Source of the DNA: Planctomycetaceae bacterium
GTDB taxonomy: Bacteria; Planctomycetota; Planctomycetia; Pirellulales; UBA7805
DNA: 64,000 nt
Assembly (NCBI GenBank): GCA_902630355.1
Contig: CACOUL010000006.1
Coordinates: forward strand, 1 to 64,000
Direction of reading: 5' to 3'
Both the position numbers and the translations under genes were made by a program. Shown here piece by piece: positions 1 through 9,729 of this stretch; positions within the stretch are counted from its first letter, which is position 1, and every line of letters begins with the position of its first letter. The notes under the pieces are model-generated. The model was not told the origin of the DNA. It did no database searches and was given only the letters and a program-made list of their open reading frames with translations.

Positions 1-3000
1 TGCTTGCTCGACCAACGCATTGAGGGTGCGGGCAAAGGGCGAATCCTGGTAGAGCCGCTCCACCAGTTCGGCCGAACCGTTGGGAAAGAGCAACTGCAGC
101 GGATCCACCTTGCCCGACAGCACGCCCGCCAAATCACCGCCACAGCGTCCGAGGAGTTCCAGTTCGGCACCGCATTCGGTGAACCGGTCCACCAGGAGCG
201 ATCGCATCTGTTCGGGATCCGTCGACGTGGGAAGCGCGGTGACAACCGACCACTTTCGCTCACTCGACTCCAAAATCCCCTCTTCCACCATGATTTCCAG
301 GAGCCGCGTGAAGAGGCGCCGGTGTTGAGCGAGTACCCCCAATTGTTCGGCTAAGGCATCCACCGTGAATGCATCGCCAGGCTGAGGCACCCAACCCAAT
401 CCGACCATCGCACCAACGGCATACGCCGCACTGAGTCGATCGAGTTCCCGATCGAAATCCTGATAGCGAGGCAAGGCGAGTTGTTGTTGCAGGCGGGACT
501 CCGCCGCTGCACTCGCCTCCCGAATCGCAGGAGGATTGTTCAGATCGCTGTGCGGTTGCGGAGGCAAATGTTGATCGAGTCTCGAACGGGGTTGCCACTC
601 AAGTTCATAAAGCCCGTCGCGTAAGTCGTCTGCCTTGCGCGATCGTCCGCGGGCCTCCGTACTCGGCTTCCAGTCATCGGGAGCGTCCGAATCGTCGTAA
701 TCTCCTTCTGGCGTATCAATCCAGAATCGCTTCCGCTGAAACGGGTAGTGCGGCAGGGCAACCTTGCGGCGCACGTAGTCGCGGTCAAATCCCTCCCAAT
801 CAATCTCAATACCGCGCACGTAGAGATCGGCAAGACTCTGCAGCATCTGCGACCAATTTCCACGGCTTTCGCGCAAACTGGGCACCCAAACGTAACCGTC
901 ACCACTCATGCAGCGGCGCCCCGACGCCGTGAGGATGGGATTCGGCCCGATTTCGAGAAAGATGTTGACGTGTTGTTTCTCGAGTTGACGAACCCCGTCT
1001 GCAAAACGGACCGTCTCGCGGATGTGCGTTCTCCAATATTCCGGGGTGGCAATTTCGGTCGAAACCACGCGGCCATACACATTCGAAACGATGGGAATCG
1101 AAGGATCCGCAAACCGAACTTCGCGACACACTTTTTCAAAATCATCGAGCATCGGTTCCATCAATTCCGAATGGAACGCATGGGACACCACCAACCGTTT
1201 CGCCCGCACGTCGTCTGCCTGCAGTGCGGTGGTGACCAGATCGATCGCTTCATCGGTCCCCGATATCACGGTTTGATTCGGGTCGTTGACTGCCGCAATC
1301 GAGATATCACTCCTTCCGCTGCGAGCGATTGCGTGGGCGACTCGGGCTTCCCCGGTCATCAGCGCCACCATCTGGCCCGTACTCGGAAGTTGCTGCATCA
1401 ACTGGCCACGCGTGGCAATCAGTTTCAGTCCGTCCTCGAGACTGAAAACCCCAGCCGCATGCGCTGCCATATACTCTCCCACGCTATGCCCCACAACAAG
1501 TTGAGGGCTGATGCCCCAACTCTTCCAGAGTTCGTAAAGTGCATACTCAATGGCAAAGAGTGCGGGCTGCGTGTAGGCCGTCTCATCGAGCGGCGATGCC
1601 TCTCCGTCGGCCGGATAAAGAACCTCCAGCAGAGGCAGTTCGAACTGCTCCATTAAAATCTCGTGACAGCGGTCGAGCGCCTGGCGAAACGTCGGCTGGG
1701 ACTCATACAGCTCGCGCCCCATTCCCACATACTGCGACCCCTGGCCGGTGAACAAGAAGGCGATCTTGCCGGACACCTGGCTATCGGCCTTCCCTCGCTC
1801 CAGACCCGCGGCTCGCTCGCCTTTGGATGCTGCCTCGAGCAGCTTTTGCGCTTGCGCGGTATCTTTGGCCAGAACCGCCACACGATGGGGAAAGTGTGCG
1901 CGGCCGGTCGCGGCCGTGTAGCAGACATCGGGAAAATGCTCTGCATTCTCGAGTTGGTCGCAGTAGCGGTCGGTCAGTTCACTCAGCGCATGCGAACTTT
2001 TTGCCGAAAGGACCAACAGGTGTTCCGGTCGAGTTTCGGCGGGCGGTACCGCGTGCGACTCGGGAGCTTGCTCCAAAATCAGATGGGCATTGGTGCCACT
2101 GAAACCAAAACTACTCAATCCGGCCGTTCTCGGACCGCGACGTACGGGCCAATCTTGCTTTTGCGTAGGCACGACAATCGGTAGATCGTCCCAGGGGATA
2201 TAAGGATTCGGGTTCTGCAAATGGAGATGGGGCGGAATTTCGCCATGCTGTAGAGCGAGAATTACTTTGATCAACCCGGCAATGCCCGCTGCCGATTCAA
2301 GGTGCCCGATGTTCGTCTTGACCGACCCGACAAGCAAGGGACTGTCGGAGGGGCGATCTTCGCCCAACACGGCTGCAAGCGCCTGCACTTCAATCGGATC
2401 ACCGAGCGACGTGCCGGTGCCATGTGCTTCGACATAGTCGATGTCGCTCGCTTCGACACCCGCGTCGGCAATCGCTTCCCGAACCAACGCCTCCTGCGAT
2501 GGCCCGTGTGGTGCCGTGAGACCATTGCTGTGGCCGTCGTGATTGACGGCGGAACCGCGGATCAGCGCATGAACGCGATCACCATCTTTGACCGCATCGG
2601 AAAGGCGCTTGAGCAACACCATTCCGCAACCCTCTCCTCGCGCGTACCCATCTGCCGATTGATCAAACGTCTTACAGAGACCATCCGGTGCAAGCGCTCG
2701 AACCTCTGAGAGAGCGACCATCGCGGCAGGCTCTAAAATCAAGTTAACCCCTCCAGCCAAAGCCGAATTACACTCGCCTTTGCGGAGGCTCTCCACTGCC
2801 TGATGGACTGCCACCAAAGAAGAAGAGCAAGCAGTATCGATTGCCATACAAGGTCCGCGGAGACCTAAAAAGTATGCCAACCGCCCTGCGGCGATACTGG
2901 TGGCCGTTCCGGTGGCCGTGTAGGTGTCGATTCCACCAAAGTGTCGCGTACGCTCACCGATACGCGAGTAGTCGCAGGTGCTAATGCCTACAAAGACCCC

Positions 3001-5454
3001 AGTGCGACCGGTTTCCAATAATTCGGGTGGTTGCCCTGCATCTTCAAGCGTCTCCCAAGCGATCTCCATCAGAAGACGCTGCTGTGGATCGATCCCTACC
3101 GCCTCGCGGGGTGAGATGCTGAAGAATTGTGGATCGAAAAGATCAACGGCACGCAGAAACCCACCACGCCGCGTATACATTTTTCCAACCGCTTCAGGGT
3201 TGGGGTCATAAAATCGATCGACGTCCCAACGGTCGGACGGAATTTCGCTCACCGCGTCGAAGCCACCGCGAAGGAGTTGCCAAAAAGCGAGTGGATCGTC
3301 GCCCCCGGGGAAACGACAACCGAAGCCAACCACTGCAATCGGTTCCCCGCGACTACGTCGCGAAAGACGGGTCTGCGATTCCTGGATCGATCCGCGGATA
3401 AGAATTTTTCCAAGGTATTCCGACAGCGCGGCAATCGTCGGGTAACTGTAGAGCAGCGTGGGAGAGACCGGTTGGCCGAGCCAATCTTCCAACTCTCCCG
3501 AAATGCTCACCAGCGCGATCGAATCGAGCCCGAAGCGATCGAAGGATTCGTGCACATCGATCGCACTCACGTCTTTGTGCATCTGCTGTGCGATACGCTC
3601 AACCAACCACGACTGGATCGTGCGGGCCACCGAGGGTGCCGCCAACTCGGGCTTCACGTGGAGTGGCGGTTGAGGCCGACGTATGGAGAAATCGGTCTCC
3701 ATCGACCAGCGACCGGCTGCCTCGAGCGTGCCCGCCTCGTACTGTTGACAGCAGGCACTCCGCTGAATCTTTCCACTCGATGTTTTCGGAAGCTTGCCCG
3801 CCTTCAGTAGCAGGATCGTATGAGGAGGTACATCGTATTCTTCGAGTACCGACTGACGGATCGCATCGAAAACTTCCTCGTGGTCTGTCCGGCGATGTTG
3901 ACGCCTGATTTCTTGAACGATAATCAACCGTTCGTCGTTCTCCACTTCGACGGAAAATGCAGCCCCGGCTCCCGGCTGAAGCGATGGGTGCGCTGACTCG
4001 ACCGTCTTTTCAATATCCTGTGGGTAAAGATTACGTCCGCGAACGATAATCAGATCCTTGCAGCGACCGGTCACAAAAAGCTGACCATCCACAATGAAAC
4101 CCAGATCGCCAGTGCGTAAAAAATGGCGATCATCCCCGGCAAGTTGAGCATGGAACACCCGGTCGGTCTCTTCCGGCTTCTTCCAGTAACCGACCCCCAC
4201 GCAGGGACCGGAAACCCAGATTTCGCCCACCTTCCCTTCCTCGAGCCTCTCGCACGTCTCGGAATCGACGATAAATACATCGGTATTGGAAAAGAGCCTG
4301 CCGCAACTCACCAGACGCCTCACGGTTCGTTCCTGGTCGGCTGCTTTGCTCTCCGAGAGCGGAATCACCTCATGTCGCTCCAAGGCGTCGGCATCAAACG
4401 TCGCAACGACCGGCGACTCGGTCTTTACGCTACCGGTCACCATCAGCGTGGTTTCGGCCAGTCCGTAACAGGGATAGTGCGTCTCGGCGCGAAAACCGTA
4501 GGGGCCGAATTTTTCGGTGAACTCTTCGAGCGTTTCCGCGCGAATCGGCTCCGCTCCATTGAAGGCGACACTCCAGCTACTCAGGTCCAGTCCTTCGCAC
4601 TGCTCGGGAGTAATTTTTTCGTTGCACAGCGCGTAGGCGAAGTTGGGACCGCCTGCAATCGTCACTCGATATTTTGAAATCGCCCGCAACCACCGGATGG
4701 GCTTCTGCAGGAATGCCATAGGTGGCATGAGGACATTGGGGCGACCGATAAACAGCGGCTGCAGCACACCGCCGACCAGTCCCATATCGTGATACGTCGG
4801 TAGCCAGGTCACGGCCGAAGCATCGCGGGTCGTCTCAAATCCACGGGTAATCAACGCGCAGTTTTCGATGAGATTGCCGTGTGTGAGCATCACCCCTTTC
4901 GGCATCCCGGTCGAACCCGAGGTGTACTGGAGAACGGCGAGGTCCTGCTCAGCCGGACTGTACTCCTGCCACCCAGCGGCCTTCTCGTCGGCAATGCCAT
5001 CCGTTGCCAACCAGGTGAGCGACTGAAGGTGGGGCGCTTCGTCGAGCAGACCCTGGGCACGATCGGTGACCTCGCTGACCGAAAGAACGATGCGCGCCTC
5101 CGCATCATCGCTGATTGCCTGAATGCGCCCCATGTTGCGATTGCGCCGCGGCGGGTAAGCGGGAACCGCCACCATGCCCGCAAAGAGACAACCGAAAAAA
5201 GCGGTAACGAAATCGAGTCCCGGCGGATAGAGCAAAAGTGCACGCTCGCCTTGCATGCCCGCTTCGACCAGATGCGCAGCAATGGCCCTGGCTCGCGTTT
5301 CGACCTGGCTGTACGAGAGCCGAATTTCGTCTTCACCGTCGCTGGTGAAACCGAATGCAAATTGCTCCCCCTGATGCGCCGCCCAATAACGGAGGCGGTC
5401 GACCAGATTGGTCTGTGGGGGATCGAACGGTGCGAATAATCCGTCGAGATTCAA
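1..5454 (-). CDS. Type I polyketide synthase, FAAL-ACP-KS-AT-(MT), 3' end beyond the window
   Basis: The frame is open for 1818 codons and runs off the left edge. An in-frame TAG lies just upstream, and the only sensible start is TTG at 5454, 12 nt after a GGAG. Residues 1 to about 580 are a fatty acyl-AMP ligase: the ATP motif YTSGSTG is near 177, followed by LPTYHDMGL. An acyl carrier protein follows with the attachment serine in GLDS at 645. The ketosynthase starts near 704, with catalytic Cys876 in TACSSSL and histidines in EAHGTGT (His1011) and KTNIGH. The acyltransferase has Ser1324 in GHSVGE, and HAFH at 1425 predicts malonyl-CoA. The post-AT linker ends near 1570 in YPFQRKRFW. What follows looks like the entry to a C-methyltransferase, which is less certain. 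Inference: a free fatty acid is adenylated, loaded onto the ACP and extended by malonyl units. Reductive and release domains lie outside the window. Confidence 0.93.
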   Translation of the reverse strand, partial: MNLDGLFAPFDPPQTNLVDRLRYWAAHQGEQFAFGFTSDGEDEIRLSYSQVETRARAIAAHLVEAGMQGERALLLYPPGLDFVTAFFGCLFAGMVAVPAYPPRRNRNMGRIQAISDDAEARIVLSVSEVTDRAQGLLDEAPHLQSLTWLATDGIADEKAAGWQEYSPAEQDLAVLQYTSGSTGMPKGVMLTHGNLIENCALITRGFETTRDASAVTWLPTYHDMGLVGGVLQPLFIGRPNVLMPPMAFLQKPIRWLRAISKYRVTIAGGPNFAYALCNEKITPEQCEGLDLSSWSVAFNGAEPIRAETLEEFTEKFGPYGFRAETHYPCYGLAETTLMVTGSVKTESPVVATFDADALERHEVIPLSESKAADQERTVRRLVSCGRLFSNTDVFIVDSETCERLEEGKVGEIWVSGPCVGVGYWKKPEETDRVFHAQLAGDDRHFLRTGDLGFIVDGQLFVTGRCKDLIIVRGRNLYPQDIEKTVESAHPSLQPGAGAAFSVEVENDERLIIVQEIRRQHRRTDHEEVFDAIRQSVLEEYDVPPHTILLLKAGKLPKTSSGKIQRSACCQQYEAGTLEAAGRWSMETDFSIRRPQPPLHVKPELAAPSVARTIQSWLVERIAQQMHKDVSAIDVHESFDRFGLDSIALVSISGELEDWLGQPVSPTLLYSYPTIAALSEYLGKILIRGSIQESQTRLSRRSRGEPIAVVGFGCRFPGGDDPLAFWQLLRGGFDAVSEIPSDRWDVDRFYDPNPEAVGKMYTRRGGFLRAVDLFDPQFFSISPREAVGIDPQQRLLMEIAWETLEDAGQPPELLETGRTGVFVGISTCDYSRIGERTRHFGGIDTYTATGTATSIAAGRLAYFLGLRGPCMAIDTACSSSLVAVHQAVESLRKGECNSALAGGVNLILEPAAMVALSEVRALAPDGLCKTFDQSADGYARGEGCGMVLLKRLSDAVKDGDRVHALIRGSAVNHDGHSNGLTAPHGPSQEALVREAIADAGVEASDIDYVEAHGTGTSLGDPIEVQALAAVLGEDRPSDSPLLVGSVKTNIGHLESAAGIAGLIKVILALQHGEIPPHLHLQNPNPYIPWDDLPIVVPTQKQDWPVRRGPRTAGLSSFGFSGTNAHLILEQAPESHAVPPAETRPEHLLVLSAKSSHALSELTDRYCDQLENAEHFPDVCYTAATGRAHFPHRVAVLAKDTAQAQKLLEAASKGERAAGLERGKADSQVSGKIAFLFTGQGSQYVGMGRELYESQPTFRQALDRCHEILMEQFELPLLEVLYPADGEASPLDETAYTQPALFAIEYALYELWKSWGISPQLVVGHSVGEYMAAHAAGVFSLEDGLKLIATRGQLMQQLPSTGQMVALMTGEARVAHAIARSGRSDISIAAVNDPNQTVISGTDEAIDLVTTALQADDVRAKRLVVSHAFHSELMEPMLDDFEKVCREVRFADPSIPIVSNVYGRVVSTEIATPEYWRTHIRETVRFADGVRQLEKQHVNIFLEIGPNPILTASGRRCMSGDGYVWVPSLRESRGNWSQMLQSLADLYVRGIEIDWEGFDRDYVRRKVALPHYPFQRKRFWIDTPEGDYDDSDAPDDWKPSTEARGRSRKADDLRDGLYELEWQPRSRLDQHLPPQPHSDLNNPPAIREASAAAESRLQQQLALPRYQDFDRELDRLSAAYAVGAMVGLGWVPQPGDAFTVDALAEQLGVLAQHRRLFTRLLEIMVEEGILESSERKWSVVTALPTSTDPEQMRSLLVDRFTECGAELELLGRCGGDLAGVLSGKVDPLQLLFPNGSAELVERLYQDSPFARTLNALVEQA

Positions 5455-6337
5455 CGTCGTTCTCAGCTCCGGGGCCTAGGGGATTTGCCAGGACTGCTTC
5501 GCTCTTTCTCTGGGGTGATTCGCCGCGAGCTTCGGGGCCTCGCATCGCTATTACCCACTTCATGCACTCTGCGTAACCTGCCGCCGTGCGACCACCTCAA
5601 CAGGCAGTTTGCGGGCGGAAAATGGTGTTCTCAATTATCAGCGGCCTATGGGATTTCACAATGAAAGATATCTGCGTTTAACAAGGTTTTTTCGCGCTTC
5701 CACCAGAGCAGTCGGCACATCCGGAAAGGTTTCGCCGTGGCAGAGCGGACAAACGATTCGAGCGTGACGGACCGCCCAAAGTACCGCGCAACGTGTGGGC
5801 ACATTTGCACATATGGGATGTATTGGGCGGGAAGGATTGCCACCGGGGCAAAGGGGGCTGGTGGGAAGCGTTCATTCTAAACCCCACAAACGATCCAGGC
5901 AACATTCGGCAGCCGAGGCCAAATCCGAAAAAGCCGCAGAAAAACCACCTCTTTCAACCGGTTTGAGGTTTCGGCAGGTCTGCCAACGGCCTCCCGGAGA
6001 CACGAGGCGCGAAGTGGCAACCGCATGATCGTCACACCTGCTACAGGCCCACGATCAGGGCAAGGCGGTAAAAGCGGTGTTCCCGGTCGCTGCGGGCCGG
6101 TTGGTACGCCGACTGACCCGCATTTTCAGCAGGACCCGGTGTGCCAAATGATTCGAAAGGAATGTTCTTCACATGCCGTTGTAAGCGAACAATGCGCGCA
6201 AGGCGACTTTCAATTATTTTTCCATCATGAGTACTCCAGTTCACCCGATACGGAAAACAACGCTTTACGCGCGGGTTGCCCCATTGGCTATCAAAAGGTC
6301 GCTCGCGAACGGTCAATAGTTTAAGGAGACGGAAACG
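5455..6337. other. Intergenic region of 883 bp without a supported gene
   Basis: This stretch separates the leftward PKS from the rightward Cys-rich protein, so it should hold divergent promoters. Short open frames exist on both strands, but none has a ribosome binding site, recognisable motif or plausible composition. I could not identify a convincing promoter, RNA gene or repeat. Confidence 0.5.
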
Positions 6338-6874
6338 ATGAAATGGAATATCATTCTCGGGTCGATCGTTCTGACGCTCGGCCTCTGCACCCAGAGCTTC
6401 GGCTTTGGTCACCGTCACAACTGCGGTTGTGATGCGGCGTGTGGCTGCGAACCGACTTGCGGTGTTGCTGACCAGTGTGGTTGCGAACCGGCATGCGGTT
6501 GTGAAGCAACTTGTGGTTGCGAATCGAAGTGCTGCCCCAAAATGAAATATTACAAGAAGGTCTGCCACTCGCACGTCAAGCGATGCCGGACTGGTTGTGG
6601 TTGCTGCAAGCAAAAGATGTGCGTCACGCATGTGAAGTATCGTCGAGTGCTTTGCCCCTGCAAACACTGCCCGGATGACTTGATTTGTGCTGCTTGCAAG
6701 CCCTGCGGTTACACCACCTGCACCCCGATCAATTGCGGATGCGGATGTGATGCCAGCTGTGGCTGTGAGGCTGCCTGCGGATGCGAGCCGAGCTGCGGTG
6801 CCGCCACGGCCACCGACAGTGCCATCGCACCTCCGATGCCGCAAGCGGATAGCTCGGCCTTCTACAATCGTTAA
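6338..6874 (+). CDS. Exported cysteine-rich repeat protein, metallothionein-like composition
   Basis: A 178-residue protein with a clear signal peptide (about residues 1-23) and an AAGGAGA ribosome binding site. It has 35 cysteines in total. Two blocks of an imperfect six-residue repeat, CGCE(P/A)(A/T/S), occupy about residues 30-70 and 138-170. They flank a central His/Lys/Arg-rich segment with CC, CGCC and CPCKHC clusters (about 70-135). The C-terminus is a short Ala/Pro/Ser tail. The spacing suggests metal binding or heavy disulphide cross-linking outside the cytoplasm; planctomycete walls are rich in cystine-bonded protein, so a wall role is possible. No enzyme family is recognised. It appears monocistronic, with a strong terminator just downstream. 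Confidence 0.85.
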   Translation: MKWNIILGSIVLTLGLCTQSFGFGHRHNCGCDAACGCEPTCGVADQCGCEPACGCEATCGCESKCCPKMKYYKKVCHSHVKRCRTGCGCCKQKMCVTHVKYRRVLCPCKHCPDDLICAACKPCGYTTCTPINCGCGCDASCGCEAACGCEPSCGAATATDSAIAPPMPQADSSAFYNR

Positions 6875-6904
6875 TCGCGACGATTGAAAGCTACAATGAG
6901 CGAC

Positions 6905-6946
6905 ACGGCTCGTCCGGCTCCATGCCGGGCGGGCCGTTATTTTTTT
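6905..6946 (+). terminator. Rho-independent terminator after the Cys-rich gene
   Basis: A 14-bp stem (6905-6918 with 6924-6937) includes two G-U pairs and a five-base loop (6919-6923). It is followed by a run of T residues to 6946, and begins 30 bp after the stop codon. Confidence 0.85.
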
Positions 6947-7287
6947 GGGAAAAAGGGCAACTCCCGGCCTGTCCCCCGCGGCTACTAAATTAGATCAGCC
7001 GACCCCGACCCACCTAAAATATCCCGATAGCTTAATGCGACAGCTCGTTGGGGGTGGTAGGCGACGGGCACCCGAGCTGATACGGTCGGTCGCTATGTGG
7101 AGGCTTGCGGGCCTACAGGCCGCGTGAGTCCCTTCCTACCCTTGCTACTTTCATTCGACGGCTTTTCTGATGAAGAAGTTGCGGATGCCCTACCTGAGTA
7201 GCGCCGGTTTGCACGGCAGTCTGCCCCATGTGCCCTGTGGCAGGTGGCAGAAATGCGTCAAACCCTATTCGAAATGGAGTTTGCACG
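6947..7287. other. Intergenic region of 341 bp, nothing recognised
   Basis: Lies between the terminator and the next rightward gene. It probably holds that gene's promoter, but no clear hexamers, tRNA fold or repeat were found. Confidence 0.4.
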
Positions 7288-8580
7288 ATGAAACGGAAGT
7301 ACCTTCTTTTTCTCAGTTGCCTCATGACGCTGTCGGCCCACCAAGCACACGGAATCAATGACGTTCCCAATGCAAACGAGCGGCCGAAGGAGACTCGCAC
7401 CCCACAGCCCCCGGGCGACCAACTCTCTCCGGCGGCTGAGGCGCAGGCAACCAAGTCGCGATTAGGCCGCGGAAAGCTGGCCCAACGCCTACAGATTTTT
7501 TCAGTTCCAGTCACCGCAGAAATCGATCCGGGTGAAGGTGAAGACAATCCGTCCAGTTTTTGGGACGGAAAACCACTGCGGCCCGTCGTTTTTGCACCCC
7601 AAATCGACGGCGGAGCAAAGGTGGGCTGGACCGATACCGAGGGGACCGTACACATTACACCCCTCGATCGCCACATGCGACGATGCGGAACAGATATGTT
7701 GCTTGAGGGAGTCGTGCTTCGCGATCTGGTGGCTCACACCGACGGGTCGGCGATCCTCACACTCCAGGAAGGTGGCATGCACCTGACGCGAATTCGCAAT
7801 CAGGAAACAATTTTTCAGAAGCGATTGATCAGCAACTCCAGTCGAGACATTCACTGGGGGAGCTTAGCGTGGAACGGTCATACGTATGGGGCCTATTTCG
7901 CGCTCCATGGAGGCGGCCACGAAGGCGACGGACTCCGCTTTGTCAGTCCCGACGGAGAAATTCTTGAAGGAGGGTGGAACTGGGGAGTCAGCCACAGCAT
8001 CGATATGCGGTTGGTCCCTTCGGGCGATGCGTTTTTTCCTGTCGCCCTCTCCGACGCCTATCCGGGAACCGGTATCTACTTTAATCACACGGCGAAGCGA
8101 ATTTCCTATACGTGGGGTGATTTCAGTGGCGGTACGGGCGGTCGCCTCGGTGGTCTGGTTGCCGCAGGTGATCGCATGTTCCTTGCATTTGCGAGCAAAG
8201 AGGGCGGCCGTAAACATTGGAGCGTGGCGCTGGCCGATTTTGCCAAAGAGCATCCGCACACGCAGCGGGTCCACAAGTACCTGGAGGATGCCGACAGCGA
8301 TCAGGTGAACGTGAAGATGGCTCGCTATGGCAAAGACCAACTGCTCGTTTCCTGGGTGGAAGCCGCACCAGGAGACCGTAAATTCTGCCTCTACAATTTC
8401 CAAGGAGAGCGGGTCGGGCCTGCCGAGGTTCTCTCGGTGACCGCCTCACCCCGCGGCGATTTTCAAACGCTCCCCGATGGTTCGGTGGCCTGGGCCGACT
8501 GTGGAGAAGCGGGAAGCCAGACGCTGAAGATCATGCGGATCACACCATCCCATCTTCAACTTGCGGCTTTTCAACAATAG
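7288..8580 (+). CDS. Exported protein of unknown function
   Basis: A 430-residue protein. The start is ATG at 7288, which has a GGAG 8 nt upstream and opens a good signal peptide (MKRKYLLFLSCLMTLSAHQAHG); an upstream in-frame ATG lacks both. After a Pro/Glu-rich linker (about 25-65) the chain is a series of short beta-type segments with aromatic-glycine turns such as WGSLAWNG, FALHGGGHEGDGLRF and YTWGDFSGG. This resembles a beta-propeller or other all-beta fold, but no standard repeat signature is clear. No catalytic motif is recognised. It is monocistronic, with a terminator directly downstream. An extracytoplasmic role is inferred from the signal peptide only. Confidence 0.8.
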   Translation: MKRKYLLFLSCLMTLSAHQAHGINDVPNANERPKETRTPQPPGDQLSPAAEAQATKSRLGRGKLAQRLQIFSVPVTAEIDPGEGEDNPSSFWDGKPLRPVVFAPQIDGGAKVGWTDTEGTVHITPLDRHMRRCGTDMLLEGVVLRDLVAHTDGSAILTLQEGGMHLTRIRNQETIFQKRLISNSSRDIHWGSLAWNGHTYGAYFALHGGGHEGDGLRFVSPDGEILEGGWNWGVSHSIDMRLVPSGDAFFPVALSDAYPGTGIYFNHTAKRISYTWGDFSGGTGGRLGGLVAAGDRMFLAFASKEGGRKHWSVALADFAKEHPHTQRVHKYLEDADSDQVNVKMARYGKDQLLVSWVEAAPGDRKFCLYNFQGERVGPAEVLSVTASPRGDFQTLPDGSVAWADCGEAGSQTLKIMRITPSHLQLAAFQQ

Positions 8581-8608
8581 CCGAAGGTGTCTAAAGCCAA
8601 AGGTATCT

Positions 8609-8648
8609 AAAAAATACCGGCCGACCGCTGGGCGGTCGCGCCGGTTTT
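8609..8648. terminator. Bidirectional terminator between convergent genes
   Basis: The arms ACCGGC-CGACCGC and GCGGTCG-C-GCCGGT (8616-8628 and 8632-8645) form a stem with one bulge. TTTT follows on the + strand and six A residues (8609-8614) precede it, giving a U-run for the leftward transcript. It therefore serves both the unknown secreted protein and the EF-hand gene. Confidence 0.75.
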
Positions 8649-8667
8649 CCTTTGGCATGCTGAATGC

Positions 8668-9546
8668 CTACCGTCTTGGTCCACCACCGCTTTGGCCTCC
8701 ACCGCGAGGTCCTCCACTGCGAGATCCTCCACCCCGGTTTCCGCGAGCCGGTCCCCTCCGATTCGGGCCACCCTGCCCCTGCGGCCCAAAATTACGATTC
8801 GGACCATTCTGCCCTTGTTGTCCAAAGTTGCGATTCGGACCGCGTTGTCCCTGAGGCCCGAAGTTGCGATTCGGGCCCTGCGGACCGTTGTTGCGATCGA
8901 AGCGGTCCTCGCGGCGATCGCGGACATCCTCTTTCCTATCGCGGACATCTTCAGCTCGGTCCCGTCGGTCTTCGATCTTGTCCCACTTTCCGCCATCGTG
9001 CTGCGCATCGATGATGTCTTCACGACGATCGCGAATATCCTCCCGACGATCCCGGACGTCTTCGGCACGATCACGTCGATCCTCTTGCCGGTCCCGGTAA
9101 TCCGTTTTCGCCTTTTTGCGTTCCGCCGGATCGAGTTTGCCGTCACCATCGGCATCATACTTTTTCAAAACTCTCGCTTTGTGGGCCTGCTTGCGCTCTT
9201 GAGGACTCAGCTTCCCATCTCCATCAGCATCAAACCGCTCGAGCATTTCTTTCCGCTTGCCTTGGTTGTTTCCATTCTTCGGCTTCGATTTTGGGCGGGC
9301 CTTACGCGCCGCCTCGCGCTCATCCTCGTCGAGTTTTCCATCGCCGTTGGCATCAAATTTTTTGAGAATCTTTGCCTTCCGAGCAGCCTCCCGCTCCTGG
9401 CTATCGAGTTTGCCATCCCCATTGGCGTCAAATTTCTCGAGCAACCATGCGCGTTTTGATTCTGAAGGCGATCCCTCCTCTTCTGCCCAGCTATTTTCCA
9501 CTAGCCCGTAGGCCACCATACACGCCATCGCCAATGCCCACTTCAT
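8668..9546 (-). CDS. Exported EF-hand protein with Arg-Asp repeats and a Gly-Asn-Arg-rich tail
   Basis: A 292-residue protein with an AGGAGG ribosome binding site and a signal peptide (about 1-21). It has four calcium loops of the form DxxGDGKL at residues 40, 65, 106 and 131. Next comes an alternating-charge segment (about 148-217) built from RRDRAEDVRDRRED-like units. Then come three to four copies of GPNRNFGPQGQ (about 221-262) and an Arg-Gly-rich end. The EF loops suggest Ca2+-dependent folding outside the cytoplasm. The charged repeats resemble single-alpha-helix sequences, and the tail resembles disordered RG-rich proteins. Function unknown; a surface or matrix role is only an inference. 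Confidence 0.85.
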   Translation of the reverse strand: MKWALAMACMVAYGLVENSWAEEEGSPSESKRAWLLEKFDANGDGKLDSQEREAARKAKILKKFDANGDGKLDEDEREAARKARPKSKPKNGNNQGKRKEMLERFDADGDGKLSPQERKQAHKARVLKKYDADGDGKLDPAERKKAKTDYRDRQEDRRDRAEDVRDRREDIRDRREDIIDAQHDGGKWDKIEDRRDRAEDVRDRKEDVRDRREDRFDRNNGPQGPNRNFGPQGQRGPNRNFGQQGQNGPNRNFGPQGQGGPNRRGPARGNRGGGSRSGGPRGGGQSGGGPRR

Positions 9547-9729
9547 AAATCCGTCCTCCTAAAAAGTATGCCGCTCCCGCAAACCGATCCCCGAGAGCAT
9601 GCCAAACGATCCACCTCACCGAGTAAAACACCGTCGGCGGCGAGTGGTTCCGCAAAAGGGCGGATAAAAAATCGCTTTTTCTTCTCGGCAGACGTTCGGC
9701 ATTGGCGGAACTGCCACAGCTTAACGACC

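Noticed and set aside
748..1656. 302-codon rightward open frame
   Set aside because: Lies wholly antisense to the acyltransferase region of the PKS; composition His/Arg-rich and without family motifs.
8692..9459. 255-codon hydrophobic rightward frame that mimics a membrane protein
   Set aside because: It is the complement of the Arg/Asp/Gly repeats of the EF-hand gene, which has a signal peptide and ribosome binding site.
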